64,000 bases of DNA from Paenibacillus amylolyticus (GCF_001570725.1 NZ_BCNV01000001.1:620001-684000); one strand, 5' to 3'. Numbered from the stretch's first letter, positions 54,105-63,397 are shown. The notes: a model not told the origin generated them from the letters alone. Numbers and translations: made by a program.

Positions 54105-56471
54105 TTGGACACAAAAATTTTACACACACTGGAATATCGCAAAATTTTAAATACATTGCTTAGCTATGCCCAGACCACGATGGGGAAAAAGAAAGCGGAG
54201 CAACTTGAACCGATCAGTGAACTTGAAGAAGTGAAACGGTTGCTTCAGCAAACCGATGAAGCCTTTACATTTGATCGCTTGAAGGGCTCGCCGTCTTTTG
54301 GGGGAATTGTAGATATTACGGCCTCCATCAAACGTGCTGAAATTGGAGGAACGCTTAACCCTCACGAGCTTTTGGGAATATCCAATACGACCTTTGCTGC
54401 ACGACGATTGAAACGTCTGATTGCCACTCTGCATGAAGATGAGCCCATCGAATCCTTGTTTTATATCAGTGATCAACTGTCAGAGCAAAAGACGCTTGAG
54501 GATGCCATCAAAATCTGTATCGACGATAATGCAGAAGTTGCTGACAGTGCAAGCGTAACGCTGGCGCAGATTCGTCGTGAGCTGAGAGGCGGAGAAGCGC
54601 GAATTCGCGAGAAGCTGGATTCCATGATTCGATCCTCTACGGTATCTAAGATGCTGCAGGATCAGCTCATCACGATCAGGGGAGACCGTTTTGTTATCCC
54701 GGTGAAAGCCGAATATCGTTCGTACTTTGGTGGGATTGTGCATGATCAATCCGGTTCGGGTGCAACATTGTTCATTGAGCCGGAATCCATCGTTGCAATG
54801 AACAACAAATTGCGCGAGACCCGTATTCGGGAAGAGCGCGAAATAGAAATTATTTTGCAGAAATTGACGGCACTTGTCAGTGAACAGGGAGAATGGCTGC
54901 TGTATGATGTCGACTTGCTGGGATCGCTTGATTTTATCTTTGCCAAGGCACGTCTGGCTCGTGAACTGAAAGCAACGCTACCACGCATGAATGACCGCGG
55001 ATTCATCAAACTAAAAAAAGGCCGTCATCCGTTAATACCGATCGAAAACGTGGTTCCAATTGACATTGAACTGGGCAATGATTACACATCCATTATCGTG
55101 ACAGGCCCGAATACGGGTGGTAAAACGGTAACGCTCAAAACGATTGGATTGCTGAGCTTGATGGCCATGTCCGGTTTATTTGTTCCCGCAGAAGATGGAA
55201 GTCAGCTATGTGTATTTGATGCGATCTATGCGGACATTGGGGACGAACAGAGTATTGAGCAAAATCTGAGTACTTTCTCAAGCCATATGACGAACATCAT
55301 TCGCATTCTGAAGAACATGACGCCAAAAAGTTTGGTATTGCTCGATGAACTTGGAGCAGGAACAGACCCGGCTGAAGGGTCCGCACTGGCGATCTCCATG
55401 CTGGAGCATATGCACCGGACGGGATGTCGCATGGTTGCAACCACCCACTACAGTGAACTGAAAGCATACGCATATGAGCGCAAAGGTGTCATTAATGCCA
55501 GCATGGAATTTGACATTAATACACTGAGTCCGACATATCGCCTTCTGGTGGGTGTACCTGGACGAAGTAATGCATTTGCCATTGCAGAGCGACTGGGACT
55601 GCCGGGTTACATTCTCGACTACGCCCGTGGCGAAGTGAAGGAAGAAGATCAACGGATCGAGCACATGATTGCTTCTCTTGAAGAGAACCGTCTTACGGCT
55701 GAACAAGAGCGTGAGAAGGCCGAGAGCTTGCGCCAGGACATGGAGAAATTACGCAGTCGTCATGAGACGGAACTGGAGAAGCTGGAACAGCAGCGTGATC
55801 GCCGGATTGAAAAAGCAGAAGAGGATGCACGCAGCATTGTGGACAAGGCTCGTGCCGAAGCGGAGAAGATTATCGCAGATCTTCGTCTGTTGGCTATGGA
55901 AGAAGGGGCTTCTGTTAAGGAGCACAAACTTATTGCCGCTCGCAAACAGCTGGATGAAGCTGAACCGGAGAAGCGCCGGAAGACTGTCAAAAAGACGGCA
56001 ACAGCACCGAAGACGCGTGCCATCGGTCCTGGTGATGAAGTGCTTGTCTATAGTTTGAATCAAAAAGGTCATGTTGTGGAGATGTCTGGTAGCAAAGATG
56101 CGATGGTGCAGCTGGGGATCATGAAAATGAAAGTATCCCTGGATGACCTGGAACTGCAGCAATCGGCTCCCGCAGCCAAACCGAAGCAGAAACCGGTAAC
56201 TGGCATGAAGCGCACGCGTGATGACAACGTGAAGAGTGAACTGGATCTGCGTGGTACCAACCTGGAAGAAGCCCTGATGGAGACAGACCGTTTCATTGAT
56301 GAAGCTTTCCTCGCCAACCTGGGCCAAGTTTATATAATTCACGGTAAAGGTACAGGAATTTTGCGTTCCGGTATTCAGGATTACCTGCGTAAGCATAAAC
56401 ATATTAAAAGTTACCGGCTGGGCAATTACGGAGAAGGCGGAAACGGTGTGACCGTCGCAGAATTGGAATAG
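54105..56471 (+). CDS. mutS2: Endonuclease MutS2 (ribosome-rescue/recombination ATPase)
   Basis: MutS-family ATPase without the mismatch-recognition domain. The core has Walker A GPNTGGKT (334-341) and Walker B LVLLDELGAGTDP. A long coiled coil (about 515-640) and a KOW-like segment follow. The C-terminal Smr nuclease domain is SELDLRGTNLEEA...HGKGTG (about 710-788). In B. subtilis MutS2 acts on collided ribosomes and on recombination intermediates. AAGGAG is eight bases before TTG 54105, which gives the canonical N terminus. The B. subtilis neighbours polX and cvpA, between zapA and mutS2, are missing here. Confidence 0.94.
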   Translation: MDTKILHTLEYRKILNTLLSYAQTTMGKKKAEQLEPISELEEVKRLLQQTDEAFTFDRLKGSPSFGGIVDITASIKRAEIGGTLNPHELLGISNTTFAARRLKRLIATLHEDEPIESLFYISDQLSEQKTLEDAIKICIDDNAEVADSASVTLAQIRRELRGGEARIREKLDSMIRSSTVSKMLQDQLITIRGDRFVIPVKAEYRSYFGGIVHDQSGSGATLFIEPESIVAMNNKLRETRIREEREIEIILQKLTALVSEQGEWLLYDVDLLGSLDFIFAKARLARELKATLPRMNDRGFIKLKKGRHPLIPIENVVPIDIELGNDYTSIIVTGPNTGGKTVTLKTIGLLSLMAMSGLFVPAEDGSQLCVFDAIYADIGDEQSIEQNLSTFSSHMTNIIRILKNMTPKSLVLLDELGAGTDPAEGSALAISMLEHMHRTGCRMVATTHYSELKAYAYERKGVINASMEFDINTLSPTYRLLVGVPGRSNAFAIAERLGLPGYILDYARGEVKEEDQRIEHMIASLEENRLTAEQEREKAESLRQDMEKLRSRHETELEKLEQQRDRRIEKAEEDARSIVDKARAEAEKIIADLRLLAMEEGASVKEHKLIAARKQLDEAEPEKRRKTVKKTATAPKTRAIGPGDEVLVYSLNQKGHVVEMSGSKDAMVQLGIMKMKVSLDDLELQQSAPAAKPKQKPVTGMKRTRDDNVKSELDLRGTNLEEALMETDRFIDEAFLANLGQVYIIHGKGTGILRSGIQDYLRKHKHIKSYRLGNYGEGGNGVTVAELE

Positions 56472-56542
56472 CCGGACCATGAATCAATGATATTCTGCGG
56501 CCTTATGCATGAAGGTCGCAGATGGGGAGAGGGGAACGGTGC

Positions 56543-56962
56543 GTGAAAGAAAGCATTGACCAATTGCTGTCTCATCCCTTGGGGATGGTGCTCGGTTTTT
56601 TCTCGGTAGCGATTATGGAGCTGCTTGTATTTCTGGCTTGCTTCGAACTGGTGACCAAATATAAATGCTGGACGGAGATCAAGAAGGGCAATGTGGCCGT
56701 TGCGATGGCCACTGGAGGCAAGATTTTCGGGATCTGCAACGTACTGCGTTTCTGCATACAGGCTAAATCTTCGGTGTATGAAGCCATGACGTGGTCGTTT
56801 GTCGGATTTATTCTTTTGCTCGTTGCCTATTTTTTGTTCGAATTCCTCACACCCGTATTCTCCATTGATAAGGAGATCGAAGCGGATAACCGAGCTGTCG
56901 GATTGATATCCATGATTATTTCCGTCTCGTTGTCGTTTGTTATTGGCGCGAGCATTATCTAG
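56543..56962 (+). CDS. DUF350-family membrane protein
   Basis: A 139-residue protein with four hydrophobic segments, including LGMVLGFFSVAIMELLVFLACFELV and AVGLISMIISVSLSFVIGASII, and the charged KKGNVAVAMATGGKI loop typical of DUF350 (YjfL-like) proteins. The function is unknown. The frame opens at ATG 56522, but GAGGGG with eight-base spacing favours GTG 56543. It is followed after 11 bases by a 26-residue membrane peptide, probably in the same operon. Confidence 0.78.
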   Translation: MKESIDQLLSHPLGMVLGFFSVAIMELLVFLACFELVTKYKCWTEIKKGNVAVAMATGGKIFGICNVLRFCIQAKSSVYEAMTWSFVGFILLLVAYFLFEFLTPVFSIDKEIEADNRAVGLISMIISVSLSFVIGASII

Positions 56963-56973
56963 GGGGACCGGTC

Positions 56974-57054
56974 ATGAAAATACTGATACGGATTCTGTTT
57001 GCGGCATCGATTGTTTTTTTTGCCATCGGTGTCATCTATGTAATGAATACATGA
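56974..57054 (+). CDS. 26-residue single-helix membrane peptide
   Basis: The frame MKILIRILFAASIVFFAIGV... is short and almost entirely one hydrophobic helix with two N-terminal basic residues. AGGGGGAC lies seven bases before ATG 56974, and the frame sits tightly between the DUF350 gene (11 bases) and the zinc-ribbon gene (27 bases), which argues for real translation. The role is unknown. A small partner of the DUF350 protein is a guess. Confidence 0.6.
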   Translation: MKILIRILFAASIVFFAIGVIYVMNT

Positions 57055-57081
57055 TTATATGAAAGAGAAAGGTTGATCAAT

Positions 57082-57648
57082 ATGGAAACAACAGTATGTC
57101 CTTGGTGTCAGACGGAGATTGTATGGGATGAGGAGCTCGGTCCTGAAGAAGAGTGTCCTTATTGCCACAATGAGTTAAAAGGATACCGTACGTTGAACAT
57201 TAACATCGATGATGAAGAGAACGATGAAGCTGAGGACGACATCTATGATGTAGACGATGTAACGAACGAGAAACAGACTACGGATCTTTCTGATCTGTGG
57301 GGGGATGAAGTCGAACTCAAATTGCCGGAGTTACGAACGTTAACCAAATACGCAGATGAAGGTAATGATCTGTTTCAGTATGAACAAGGTGTACAGCAGC
57401 AACTTGATCATCAGGAAGAAGTACCAGAGTGCCCGAATTGCCGTGAATTCATGATTCTCGCAGGTACACAAGCCGCAACACAGGATAACTTCACACCAGT
57501 TGCTAACGCTGCTTCAGGTGAAGGGTCACTATTGTCAACACCATTCAAGGTGCTAACCTATGTGTGCTCTGGATGTTTCCAAGTTCAATACAGTCTGTCT
57601 GAGGATGACCGTCTACGTCTGATTCAGAATCTAAGTGCGCAGAAATAA
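57082..57648 (+). CDS. Zinc-ribbon protein of unknown function
   Basis: A 188-residue acidic protein. The N-terminal zinc ribbon has Cys6/Cys9 (CPWC) and Cys25/Cys28 (CPYC). A second possible metal site combines CPNC (near 122) with CSGC (near 170). The middle (about 45-75) is very rich in Asp and Glu. An in-frame TTG at 57073 exists, but ATG 57082 after AAAGG is preferred. It probably belongs to the preceding DUF350 operon. Confidence 0.75.
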   Translation: METTVCPWCQTEIVWDEELGPEEECPYCHNELKGYRTLNINIDDEENDEAEDDIYDVDDVTNEKQTTDLSDLWGDEVELKLPELRTLTKYADEGNDLFQYEQGVQQQLDHQEEVPECPNCREFMILAGTQAATQDNFTPVANAASGEGSLLSTPFKVLTYVCSGCFQVQYSLSEDDRLRLIQNLSAQK

Positions 57649-57778
57649 GCATTTCCGAAGATTTAAACTAATTTCAAAGCAATCCTGAAGATTCATCATG
57701 TTTTCCTCCTGCTTGGGGCACGTTAACCCTGAGACCTACCTGTGTACAGTTCATTTCAGGTGGATAAAGGAGGAGCAG

Positions 57779-58993
57779 ATGAAGATTACTTTAGGCCGAC
57801 AATCCATTCTGCTTTTGGGCGTGAATGGATTGTTTGCGTTAGCTGGAGCATTGTCGGGAACCTTTTTGAATGTGTTTCTGTGGAAAAGCCGTCCGGATTA
57901 TGCCATGTTGGGTTGGTTCACCATCAGTCAGCAACTGGCTATTGGACTCACGTTCTGGCTGGCTGGCAAATGGGTCAAGGAACACAATAAAATGAGTGCA
58001 TTACGTCTAGGTACTGCGCTGTCTGGCCTTTTCTATATGATTGTCCTCTGGGCGGGTTCCAACGCTGTAGACTGGATTTGGCCTCTAGGCATACTACTGG
58101 GTTGTTCGCTTGGGCTATTCTGGATCGCGTTTAATGTCGTGTATTTTGAAATAACGGATCGGGCAAACAGGGATCTATTTAATGGCTGGGTGGGGTTACT
58201 TGGCTCAATGACAGGAATTATAGGTCCATGGTTCTCTGGTCTGGTTATTACCCGAATGACAGACAACACAGGATATCGCTTTATATTTACAATATCACTC
58301 GTCATTTATGTCATAGCGGTAGTCTTTAGTTTTTTTCTCAAAAAAAGAAAGGTAAGCGGTACATACCGTTGGTCGGAGCCTTGGACACAGATATCCAAAC
58401 CGGATAGTCCCTGGAGAACCTTGGCTTTGGGTTTATTCGCTCAGGGCGCTCGTGAGGGTGTCTTTGCCTTTCTGATTGCACTGCTTGTCTACGTGGCTAC
58501 AGCACAGGAGTACAAATTGGGACAGTTTTCACTCATCACCTCAGCCGTGGCACTTGTAAGTTATTGGGCAGCGGGGAAATGGTTTAAACCGCAGTATAGA
58601 TCAAGAGGTATGTTCATCGGAGCCCTGATTCTTCTGCTTGTGCTCCTTCCTCTACTCTGGAAAGTCACCTTTGGTACGCTGTTAATCATGGGGATTGGGA
58701 GTGCTGTTGCAATGCCACTATATGTATTGCCAATGATATCAGCGGGATTCGACATGATGGGCACGAGTGGCGAAAATGTGGAGAAAAGGGTTGAACTTGT
58801 CGTTTTGAGAGAATTATGCCTGATGCTCGGCAGGCTTTTTGGATTGGCCGTATTTATTGTAACGGTCATGAATGCTCCGTCTCTACGCATGTTAACCTGG
58901 CTTATTATTGTCCTAGGTGCTTTTCCGTTAATCGGCTGGATCTTTATGCACAGATTATTGAACCGAACGGAAGGTCAGGAGCCCTCGGCTTAG
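57779..58993 (+). CDS. MFS transporter
   Basis: Major-facilitator transporter of 404 residues with about twelve hydrophobic segments and a lysine-rich central loop (KKRKVSGTYRW, near residue 185). The substrate is unknown. Proteins of this type in Bacillota (YqgE/YkuC-like) include uncharacterised efflux candidates. The frame extends to 57698, but AAGGAGGAG precedes ATG 57779. It ends before a hairpin (GGGTACAG/CTGTACCC). Confidence 0.82.
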   Translation: MKITLGRQSILLLGVNGLFALAGALSGTFLNVFLWKSRPDYAMLGWFTISQQLAIGLTFWLAGKWVKEHNKMSALRLGTALSGLFYMIVLWAGSNAVDWIWPLGILLGCSLGLFWIAFNVVYFEITDRANRDLFNGWVGLLGSMTGIIGPWFSGLVITRMTDNTGYRFIFTISLVIYVIAVVFSFFLKKRKVSGTYRWSEPWTQISKPDSPWRTLALGLFAQGAREGVFAFLIALLVYVATAQEYKLGQFSLITSAVALVSYWAAGKWFKPQYRSRGMFIGALILLLVLLPLLWKVTFGTLLIMGIGSAVAMPLYVLPMISAGFDMMGTSGENVEKRVELVVLRELCLMLGRLFGLAVFIVTVMNAPSLRMLTWLIIVLGAFPLIGWIFMHRLLNRTEGQEPSA

Positions 58994-59026
58994 AGGACAG
59001 TCAATATATCGGGGGTTCGTAACCAA

Positions 59027-59080
59027 AAGGGTACAGATCCGGGAAAGAGATCACTTTCCTGGCACTGTACCCTTAATTAT
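59027..59080. terminator. Terminator between the MFS and FAD-oxidoreductase genes
   Basis: AAGGGTACAG (59027-59036) and CTGTACCCTT (59065-59074) are perfect 10-base arms with a 28-base loop and an AT-rich tail, lying between convergent genes. Confidence 0.6.
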
Positions 59081-59121
59081 TTATAACGCATGCATAGCTT
59101 ATATACAGCTCAAATCGGATG

Positions 59122-60342
59122 TTATACGGGAGATGGTTTACTTGTACGTGTGAGTGAGAATAGATCCATATCAGGGTTCTGCTTGCCAGTTATGGCATCT
59201 GTAATCAGGGAAGCAGCAATCATACTGTACACCGTCCCGTTGCCTCCATAGCCTTCCACAAAGTAAGAATGCGGATAATCGGGATGTGTACCGATCAGTG
59301 GCAGACCATCATTCGTATTACCAAACACGGCACCCCAGGCATAATCGACTGCAAGACCATCTAAAGGGAAATAGGAACGGACCTCTTCCAGAAGTGTATC
59401 TCCCCGGTGTTTTGCCCGAATTTCACGTTGATCCTCCCGAGGTATTTCTTCATCCAAACCACCTGCGATGATTCTTCCATCCGGAGTTGTTCGCATATAC
59501 AAATAGGGGCGTGCGGTCTCCCAAATCATGCTGTACTCATACCATTCCTTAAGATCAGGTAGCGGCTTGGTAGCAATCGCATAGGTCGTTTTCAGATAGG
59601 CTCCGCGATCCTTTTTGATATCCTGTGTCTCGTAACCGGCAGCAAATATGACTTTGCTGGCACGGATCTTACCGTTAGAAGTGTGGCATACTACACCATC
59701 TTCATCGTATTCACAGTGTATCATTTCGGTCTGACCATAGATTCGGGCCCCAAGCTTATTGGCTGATTCAAATAAGGCATGAACGAATCGATAGGGGTTC
59801 ACTTCCGCATCTCCCAGTGTATACAGTGCAGCTGGTTTACTGAAGGGGAAATGTGTTTTGATTTTGTCGGCATTCCACAGTTCGGCTTCAAAGCCGTAGT
59901 GCTTCAGCGTTTGATATTCTTCCTCCAATAGACTCACATCATCTTCACTGCTTGCAAAGCAAAGACTTGTTCGTGGAATAAACCAAGGATCCGTATCCAG
60001 AGTACCTGCAATCTGAGTAAGTTGTTTCATGGCTTCCCGGCAAAGTTCATAAAAACGTACGCCTTTGGCTTCACCAAAGGTATGAATACATGAGGTTAGG
60101 GTCTTGTCATTCGTGTATTGCAAAAGACCTGTATTGGCAGAGCTGCTACCTTGGGCAATATCTCGCTTATCAATAACAACCGTGTTAACACCTTTCTCTG
60201 AGAGCAGTTTCGAAGTCAGAGCGCCCCCCATACCACCGCCAATGATGAGGCAGTCACACGAGATGTCTTCTCGAAGAGCAGGATAATTAAACGTTGAATT
60301 AAAAGTGGAAGGCCAGAACGGTGTGCCATAGACCAGATCCAT
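59122..60342 (-). CDS. FAD-dependent oxidoreductase (DAO family)
   Basis: A 406-residue flavoprotein of the D-amino-acid-oxidase/glycine-oxidase fold. The dinucleotide motif is CLIIGGGMGGALTSKLL, with Glu/Asp at the strand-2 end (VVIDKRD). The C-terminal FAD segment GLPLIGTHPDYPHSYFVEGYGGNG is present. The substrate is unknown. AAAGGAG runs straight into an ATG at 60351, so the ATG at 60342 (nine-base spacing) is the likely start. No Rieske domain or hydrogen-cyanide-synthase partner is visible. Confidence 0.83.
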   Translation of the reverse strand: MDLVYGTPFWPSTFNSTFNYPALREDISCDCLIIGGGMGGALTSKLLSEKGVNTVVIDKRDIAQGSSSANTGLLQYTNDKTLTSCIHTFGEAKGVRFYELCREAMKQLTQIAGTLDTDPWFIPRTSLCFASSEDDVSLLEEEYQTLKHYGFEAELWNADKIKTHFPFSKPAALYTLGDAEVNPYRFVHALFESANKLGARIYGQTEMIHCEYDEDGVVCHTSNGKIRASKVIFAAGYETQDIKKDRGAYLKTTYAIATKPLPDLKEWYEYSMIWETARPYLYMRTTPDGRIIAGGLDEEIPREDQREIRAKHRGDTLLEEVRSYFPLDGLAVDYAWGAVFGNTNDGLPLIGTHPDYPHSYFVEGYGGNGTVYSMIAASLITDAITGKQNPDMDLFSLTRTSKPSPV

Positions 60343-60440
60343 TAGAAACATCTCCTTTATGATTTTAAATTTGTATACTTTTGTGTGACCGGGCTAACAA
60401 TAATTGCGCATAAACTTTATGCCGAGGAGGCCATCGAAAC

Positions 60441-60674
60441 ATGCAGAATCAAGCTATGCAAGCGTTGAGTCCCAAGGAATTGAACTACATTGCGGACTCG
60501 ATTACCAATGAAGAGCTGCTGATTAAGCAGTGTGCAGCCACCGCTTCCATCACACATAACCCACAAATTCAACAGGCACTGAATCATTATGTTCGCTCAC
60601 ATGAACAGCATCTGAATACCCTTGTCAATGCGCTGCAGCAACATCAATCTCTTGCCCCAGCGCAAGTTCAGTAA
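60441..60674 (+). CDS. Small coat-type helical protein
   Basis: A 77-residue helical protein (SPKELNYIADSITNEELLIKQC) resembling the short ferritin-like proteins paired with CotF-type spore-coat proteins. It lies 35 bases upstream of a CotF-like gene in the same direction. GAGGAGG precedes ATG 60441. Assignment to the spore coat rests on the pairing. Confidence 0.65.
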   Translation: MQNQAMQALSPKELNYIADSITNEELLIKQCAATASITHNPQIQQALNHYVRSHEQHLNTLVNALQQHQSLAPAQVQ

Positions 60675-60709
60675 TCGAAGTCAATTCTAACTGTATAGGA
60701 GGAAAACGC

Positions 60710-61105
60710 ATGTATTCTCAATCTTTATCATCTAATGGCGCTTTTATGCAGGAGCAGGATCTGCTGAAGTCGATTCTTGCAGATTTAAGACGAACCTCGC
60801 GCGAATATACGACTGCGACAACGGAAGCTTCCTGCCCCATGACACGTCGAATGTTCACAGATTTAACAAATGACACCCTGAGATTACAAGGGGAACTGTT
60901 CAATCTGATGCAGCAAAACAACATGTATTCTGTCTCTTCCAAGGCACTTCGTCAGGATGTGGACAAGCAAATTCAGTCTGCACACCAGACGCAACAGAAG
61001 TGTCAGCAATTCATCCAGGAGAAGAATACGCAGAACAGTTCATATAGCCAAGCTCCTAATGTGCCTCAGCATCAGCCGAATTACGGTAACCCTTATTACA
61101 TGTAA
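60710..61105 (+). CDS. CotF-family spore coat protein
   Basis: A 131-residue protein with a Coat_F-like helical region (MQEQDLLKSILADLRRTSREYTTATTEASC...RRMFTDL, residues about 13-55) and a Gln/Asn/Pro/Tyr-rich C-terminal tail ending in NPYYM. Such tails are common in spore surface proteins. ATG 60710 follows AGGAGG. The gene forms a two-gene unit with the preceding small protein, closed by a terminator. Mother-cell sigma factor control is likely, but no sigma-E or sigma-K promoter was identified. Confidence 0.75.
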   Translation: MYSQSLSSNGAFMQEQDLLKSILADLRRTSREYTTATTEASCPMTRRMFTDLTNDTLRLQGELFNLMQQNNMYSVSSKALRQDVDKQIQSAHQTQQKCQQFIQEKNTQNSSYSQAPNVPQHQPNYGNPYYM

Positions 61106-61151
61106 CCTGTGGAAATGAGGTTTGAAGCACTTGGCTAACCAAGACCATACC

Positions 61152-61187
61152 ACCGCTTGCCTGAATTCAGGGCAGGCGGTCTTTTGT
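61152..61187 (+). terminator. Terminator after the coat-protein pair
   Basis: ACCGCTTGCC (61152-61161) pairs with GGCAGGCGGT (61171-61180, one T-G pair), followed by CTTTT. Confidence 0.78.
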
Positions 61188-61265
61188 CTTTGCATCAACG
61201 TTAAATTCATGTAATATAAGTATTAATTCATTTTCAGGAACCTGGATGACGCTGGAGGGAAAACC

Positions 61266-61766
61266 ATGAAAGATTTGAACGATCTGCAATTAAAAGTGCT
61301 GGATCTGCTGAAGGAAGACGCGAGAAGGACTCCCGCACTGCTGTCGACGCTGCTGGGGGAGTCGGAAGACAAGATCAAGAACGCCGTGGCACAGCTTGAA
61401 CAAGACCACGTCATCGTGAAATACGCAACCGTCGTGAACTGGAGCAAAATAGATGATGAGAAAGTAACGGCCCTGATTGAGGTGCAGATCACGCCGGAGC
61501 GTGGTCGTGGCTTTGAAGGGATTGCCGAACGCATTTATCTCTATCCGCAAGTGAAATCCGTATATCTCATGTCAGGTGCATACGATCTGCTCGTTGAAGT
61601 AGAAGGTGGTAACCTGCGTGAAGTCGCTAACTTTGTGTCGGAGAAACTGTCTCCGATTGACTCTGTACTTTCAACCAAAACGAATTTTATTCTTAAAAAA
61701 TATAAGCAGGACGGGATTATCTTTGAAGACCATCAGGAAGACAACCGTCTCATGATCTCGCCGTAA
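61266..61766 (+). CDS. alaR: Lrp/AsnC-family regulator, AlaR-like
   Basis: A 166-residue feast/famine regulator. The N-terminal winged helix-turn-helix (about 1-60) is followed by a RAM ligand-binding domain (VTALIEVQITPERG...VKSVYLMSGAYDLLVEVEG). It is immediately upstream of an aminotransferase gene (13-base gap). The pair corresponds to B. subtilis yugG-yugH, known as alaR-alaT, for alanine transamination. GGAGGG precedes ATG 61266. Alanine as effector is inferred from that synteny. Confidence 0.87.
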   Translation: MKDLNDLQLKVLDLLKEDARRTPALLSTLLGESEDKIKNAVAQLEQDHVIVKYATVVNWSKIDDEKVTALIEVQITPERGRGFEGIAERIYLYPQVKSVYLMSGAYDLLVEVEGGNLREVANFVSEKLSPIDSVLSTKTNFILKKYKQDGIIFEDHQEDNRLMISP

Positions 61767-61779
61767 AGGAAGATGTGTC

Positions 61780-62988
61780 ATGATAGTGAATGAACAGACA
61801 ACCGGGAACAACAAGAAAATGACATCTTATCTGGCACCCCTCGTGCAGCAGATACCTCCATCCGGAATTCGCAAATTTTTTGATCTGGTTGGAGACAACA
61901 AGGATATTATCACATTGGGTGTGGGTGAACCCGATTTTGTTACACCTTGGCATATGCGTGAAGCCTGTGTATACTCGCTGGAAAGAGGTATGACCAGCTA
62001 CACATCCAACGCAGGCATGCCGAAGCTGAGAGAAGCCATCAGCGATTATCTCGATACTCAGTTTGATACTAAATATGATCCCAAGGATGAGATTATTGTT
62101 ACCGTGGGTGGCAGTGAAGCAATTGACCTTGCTTTGCGTGCATTAATCGTACCTGGCGACGAGATTCTTATTCCTGAACCTTCGTACGTGGCTTATTCAC
62201 CAATCGCCTCCATCGGTGGCGGTATACCCGTCGGTGTTGAAACTTATGCGAAAGATCAGTTCAAGTTAACGGCCGAAGCACTTGAAGCTGGCATCACACC
62301 GAAGTCAAAAGTGGTTATTCTGTGTTATCCGAGTAATCCTACAGGAGCCATCATGACGTATGAAGAGTGGCTGCCTATTGCTGAAGTGATCAAAAAGCAT
62401 GATCTGATTGTGATCGCTGATGAAATTTACGCTGAATTGACGTATACGCAAAAACATGTTAGCTTTGCAGCTATTCCTGACATGAAGGAGCGGACCATTC
62501 TCGTAAGCGGATTTTCCAAGGCTTTTGCAATGACAGGTTGGCGGATCGGGTACATGTGTGGTCATCCTGAGCTTATTGCAGCCATGCTCAAAATCCATCA
62601 GTATACGGTAATGTGTGCACCGGCCATGGGTCAGGTTGCTGCGCTTGAAGCATTGACGAACGGTTTGGGTGAGAAGGACCGAATGGTAGAATCGTATAAT
62701 CAGCGCAGACGTTTGATTGTGCAGGGATTCCGGGATATTGGACTTGATTGTCATGAACCTCAAGGCGCATTCTATGCATTCCCGAGTATTCAAAAGACGG
62801 GCATGAGTTCCGATCTGTTTGCTGAGCGATTGTTAACCGAGAATAAAGTTGCTGCTGTTCCCGGCAATGTTTTTGGACCTCAAGGTGAAGGCTTCTTGCG
62901 CTGCTCGTATGCTACTTCTGTAACCCAATTGAATGAAGCATTGGAACGAATCGGAAACTTTGTTTACAAAGTGCAAAAAGAGGGTTAA
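61780..62988 (+). CDS. alaT: PLP-dependent class I aminotransferase, AlaT-like
   Basis: Fold-type I aminotransferase of 402 residues. The PLP-binding lysine is Lys247 in SGFSKAFAMTGWRIGY. NPTG (CYPSNPTGA) and the phosphate/ring contacts (ADEIYAELTY) are intact. The C-terminal Arg region (FLRCSYATS) binds the substrate carboxylate. The neighbour alaR supports the B. subtilis AlaT (alanine transaminase) assignment. PatA-type aminotransferases are close relatives and cannot be ruled out. Confidence 0.85.
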   Translation: MIVNEQTTGNNKKMTSYLAPLVQQIPPSGIRKFFDLVGDNKDIITLGVGEPDFVTPWHMREACVYSLERGMTSYTSNAGMPKLREAISDYLDTQFDTKYDPKDEIIVTVGGSEAIDLALRALIVPGDEILIPEPSYVAYSPIASIGGGIPVGVETYAKDQFKLTAEALEAGITPKSKVVILCYPSNPTGAIMTYEEWLPIAEVIKKHDLIVIADEIYAELTYTQKHVSFAAIPDMKERTILVSGFSKAFAMTGWRIGYMCGHPELIAAMLKIHQYTVMCAPAMGQVAALEALTNGLGEKDRMVESYNQRRRLIVQGFRDIGLDCHEPQGAFYAFPSIQKTGMSSDLFAERLLTENKVAAVPGNVFGPQGEGFLRCSYATSVTQLNEALERIGNFVYKVQKEG

Positions 62989-63065
62989 TACTAAAATAGA
63001 AGTATAGAAAAACTGTGGCATTGTATTATTGGAAAAAAATAACTTTCTTTTACAAAATATTGTGA

Positions 63066-63084
63066 TATAATTTCAATTTGAAAT
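63066..63084 (+). promoter_or_regulatory. TATAAT -10 with overlapping 15-bp palindrome before the Spo0E-like gene
   Basis: TATAAT (63066-63071) overlaps ATTTCAA-T-TTGAAAT (63070-63084), a perfect inverted repeat covering the expected transcription start. This is the classical location for a repressor site. No good -35 is visible, so an activator or an alternative sigma factor may be needed. Confidence 0.45.
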
Positions 63085-63098
63085 AAGTTTTCATATAT

Positions 63099-63124
63099 TT
63101 GGAAACCATTTTTCCAAGGAGGGG
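63099..63124 (+). promoter_or_regulatory. Hairpin adjoining the ribosome site of the Spo0E-like gene
   Basis: TTGGAAA (63099-63105) pairs perfectly with TTTCCAA (63111-63117). The Shine-Dalgarno GGAGGGG starts at the next base, so the structure could influence ribosome access. Confidence 0.45.
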
Positions 63125-63130
63125 TTGGCT

Positions 63131-63397
63131 TTGTTTTGTGTTGAATATGATTTACCGACTAATCGTGGGCACTATCTGGCAGAAGGCGATCATGGCGACC
63201 GATGGTCGGTGAAACCTGATAACGCATCTTTGCATGACATTTCCTTGGAAGATGAGATTCATATGCTTCGTCGCAAGATGGAACAGATCTTCCTCGAAGA
63301 GAAATCATTCACATCCGATATTGTAATTGAAATCAGCAGTTTGCTGGATTTAAAGATTAATGAATACATGAAGGCTAACCCGATTAAAGGAAAATAA
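63131..63397 (+). CDS. Spo0E-like aspartyl-phosphate phosphatase
   Basis: An 88-residue protein whose C-terminal half (about 40-82) matches the Spo0E helical-hairpin pattern: LRRKMEQIFLEE, Ser/Thr loop, then EISSLLDLKINEYM corresponding to the SxxLDxxI core. Spo0E-family proteins dephosphorylate Spo0A~P and delay sporulation. An N-terminal extension of about 35 residues is longer than in most family members. TTG 63131 has GGAGG eight bases upstream. A TTG at 63125 is too close to it. The upstream inverted repeats suggest tight control. Confidence 0.72.
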   Translation: MFCVEYDLPTNRGHYLAEGDHGDRWSVKPDNASLHDISLEDEIHMLRRKMEQIFLEEKSFTSDIVIEISSLLDLKINEYMKANPIKGK

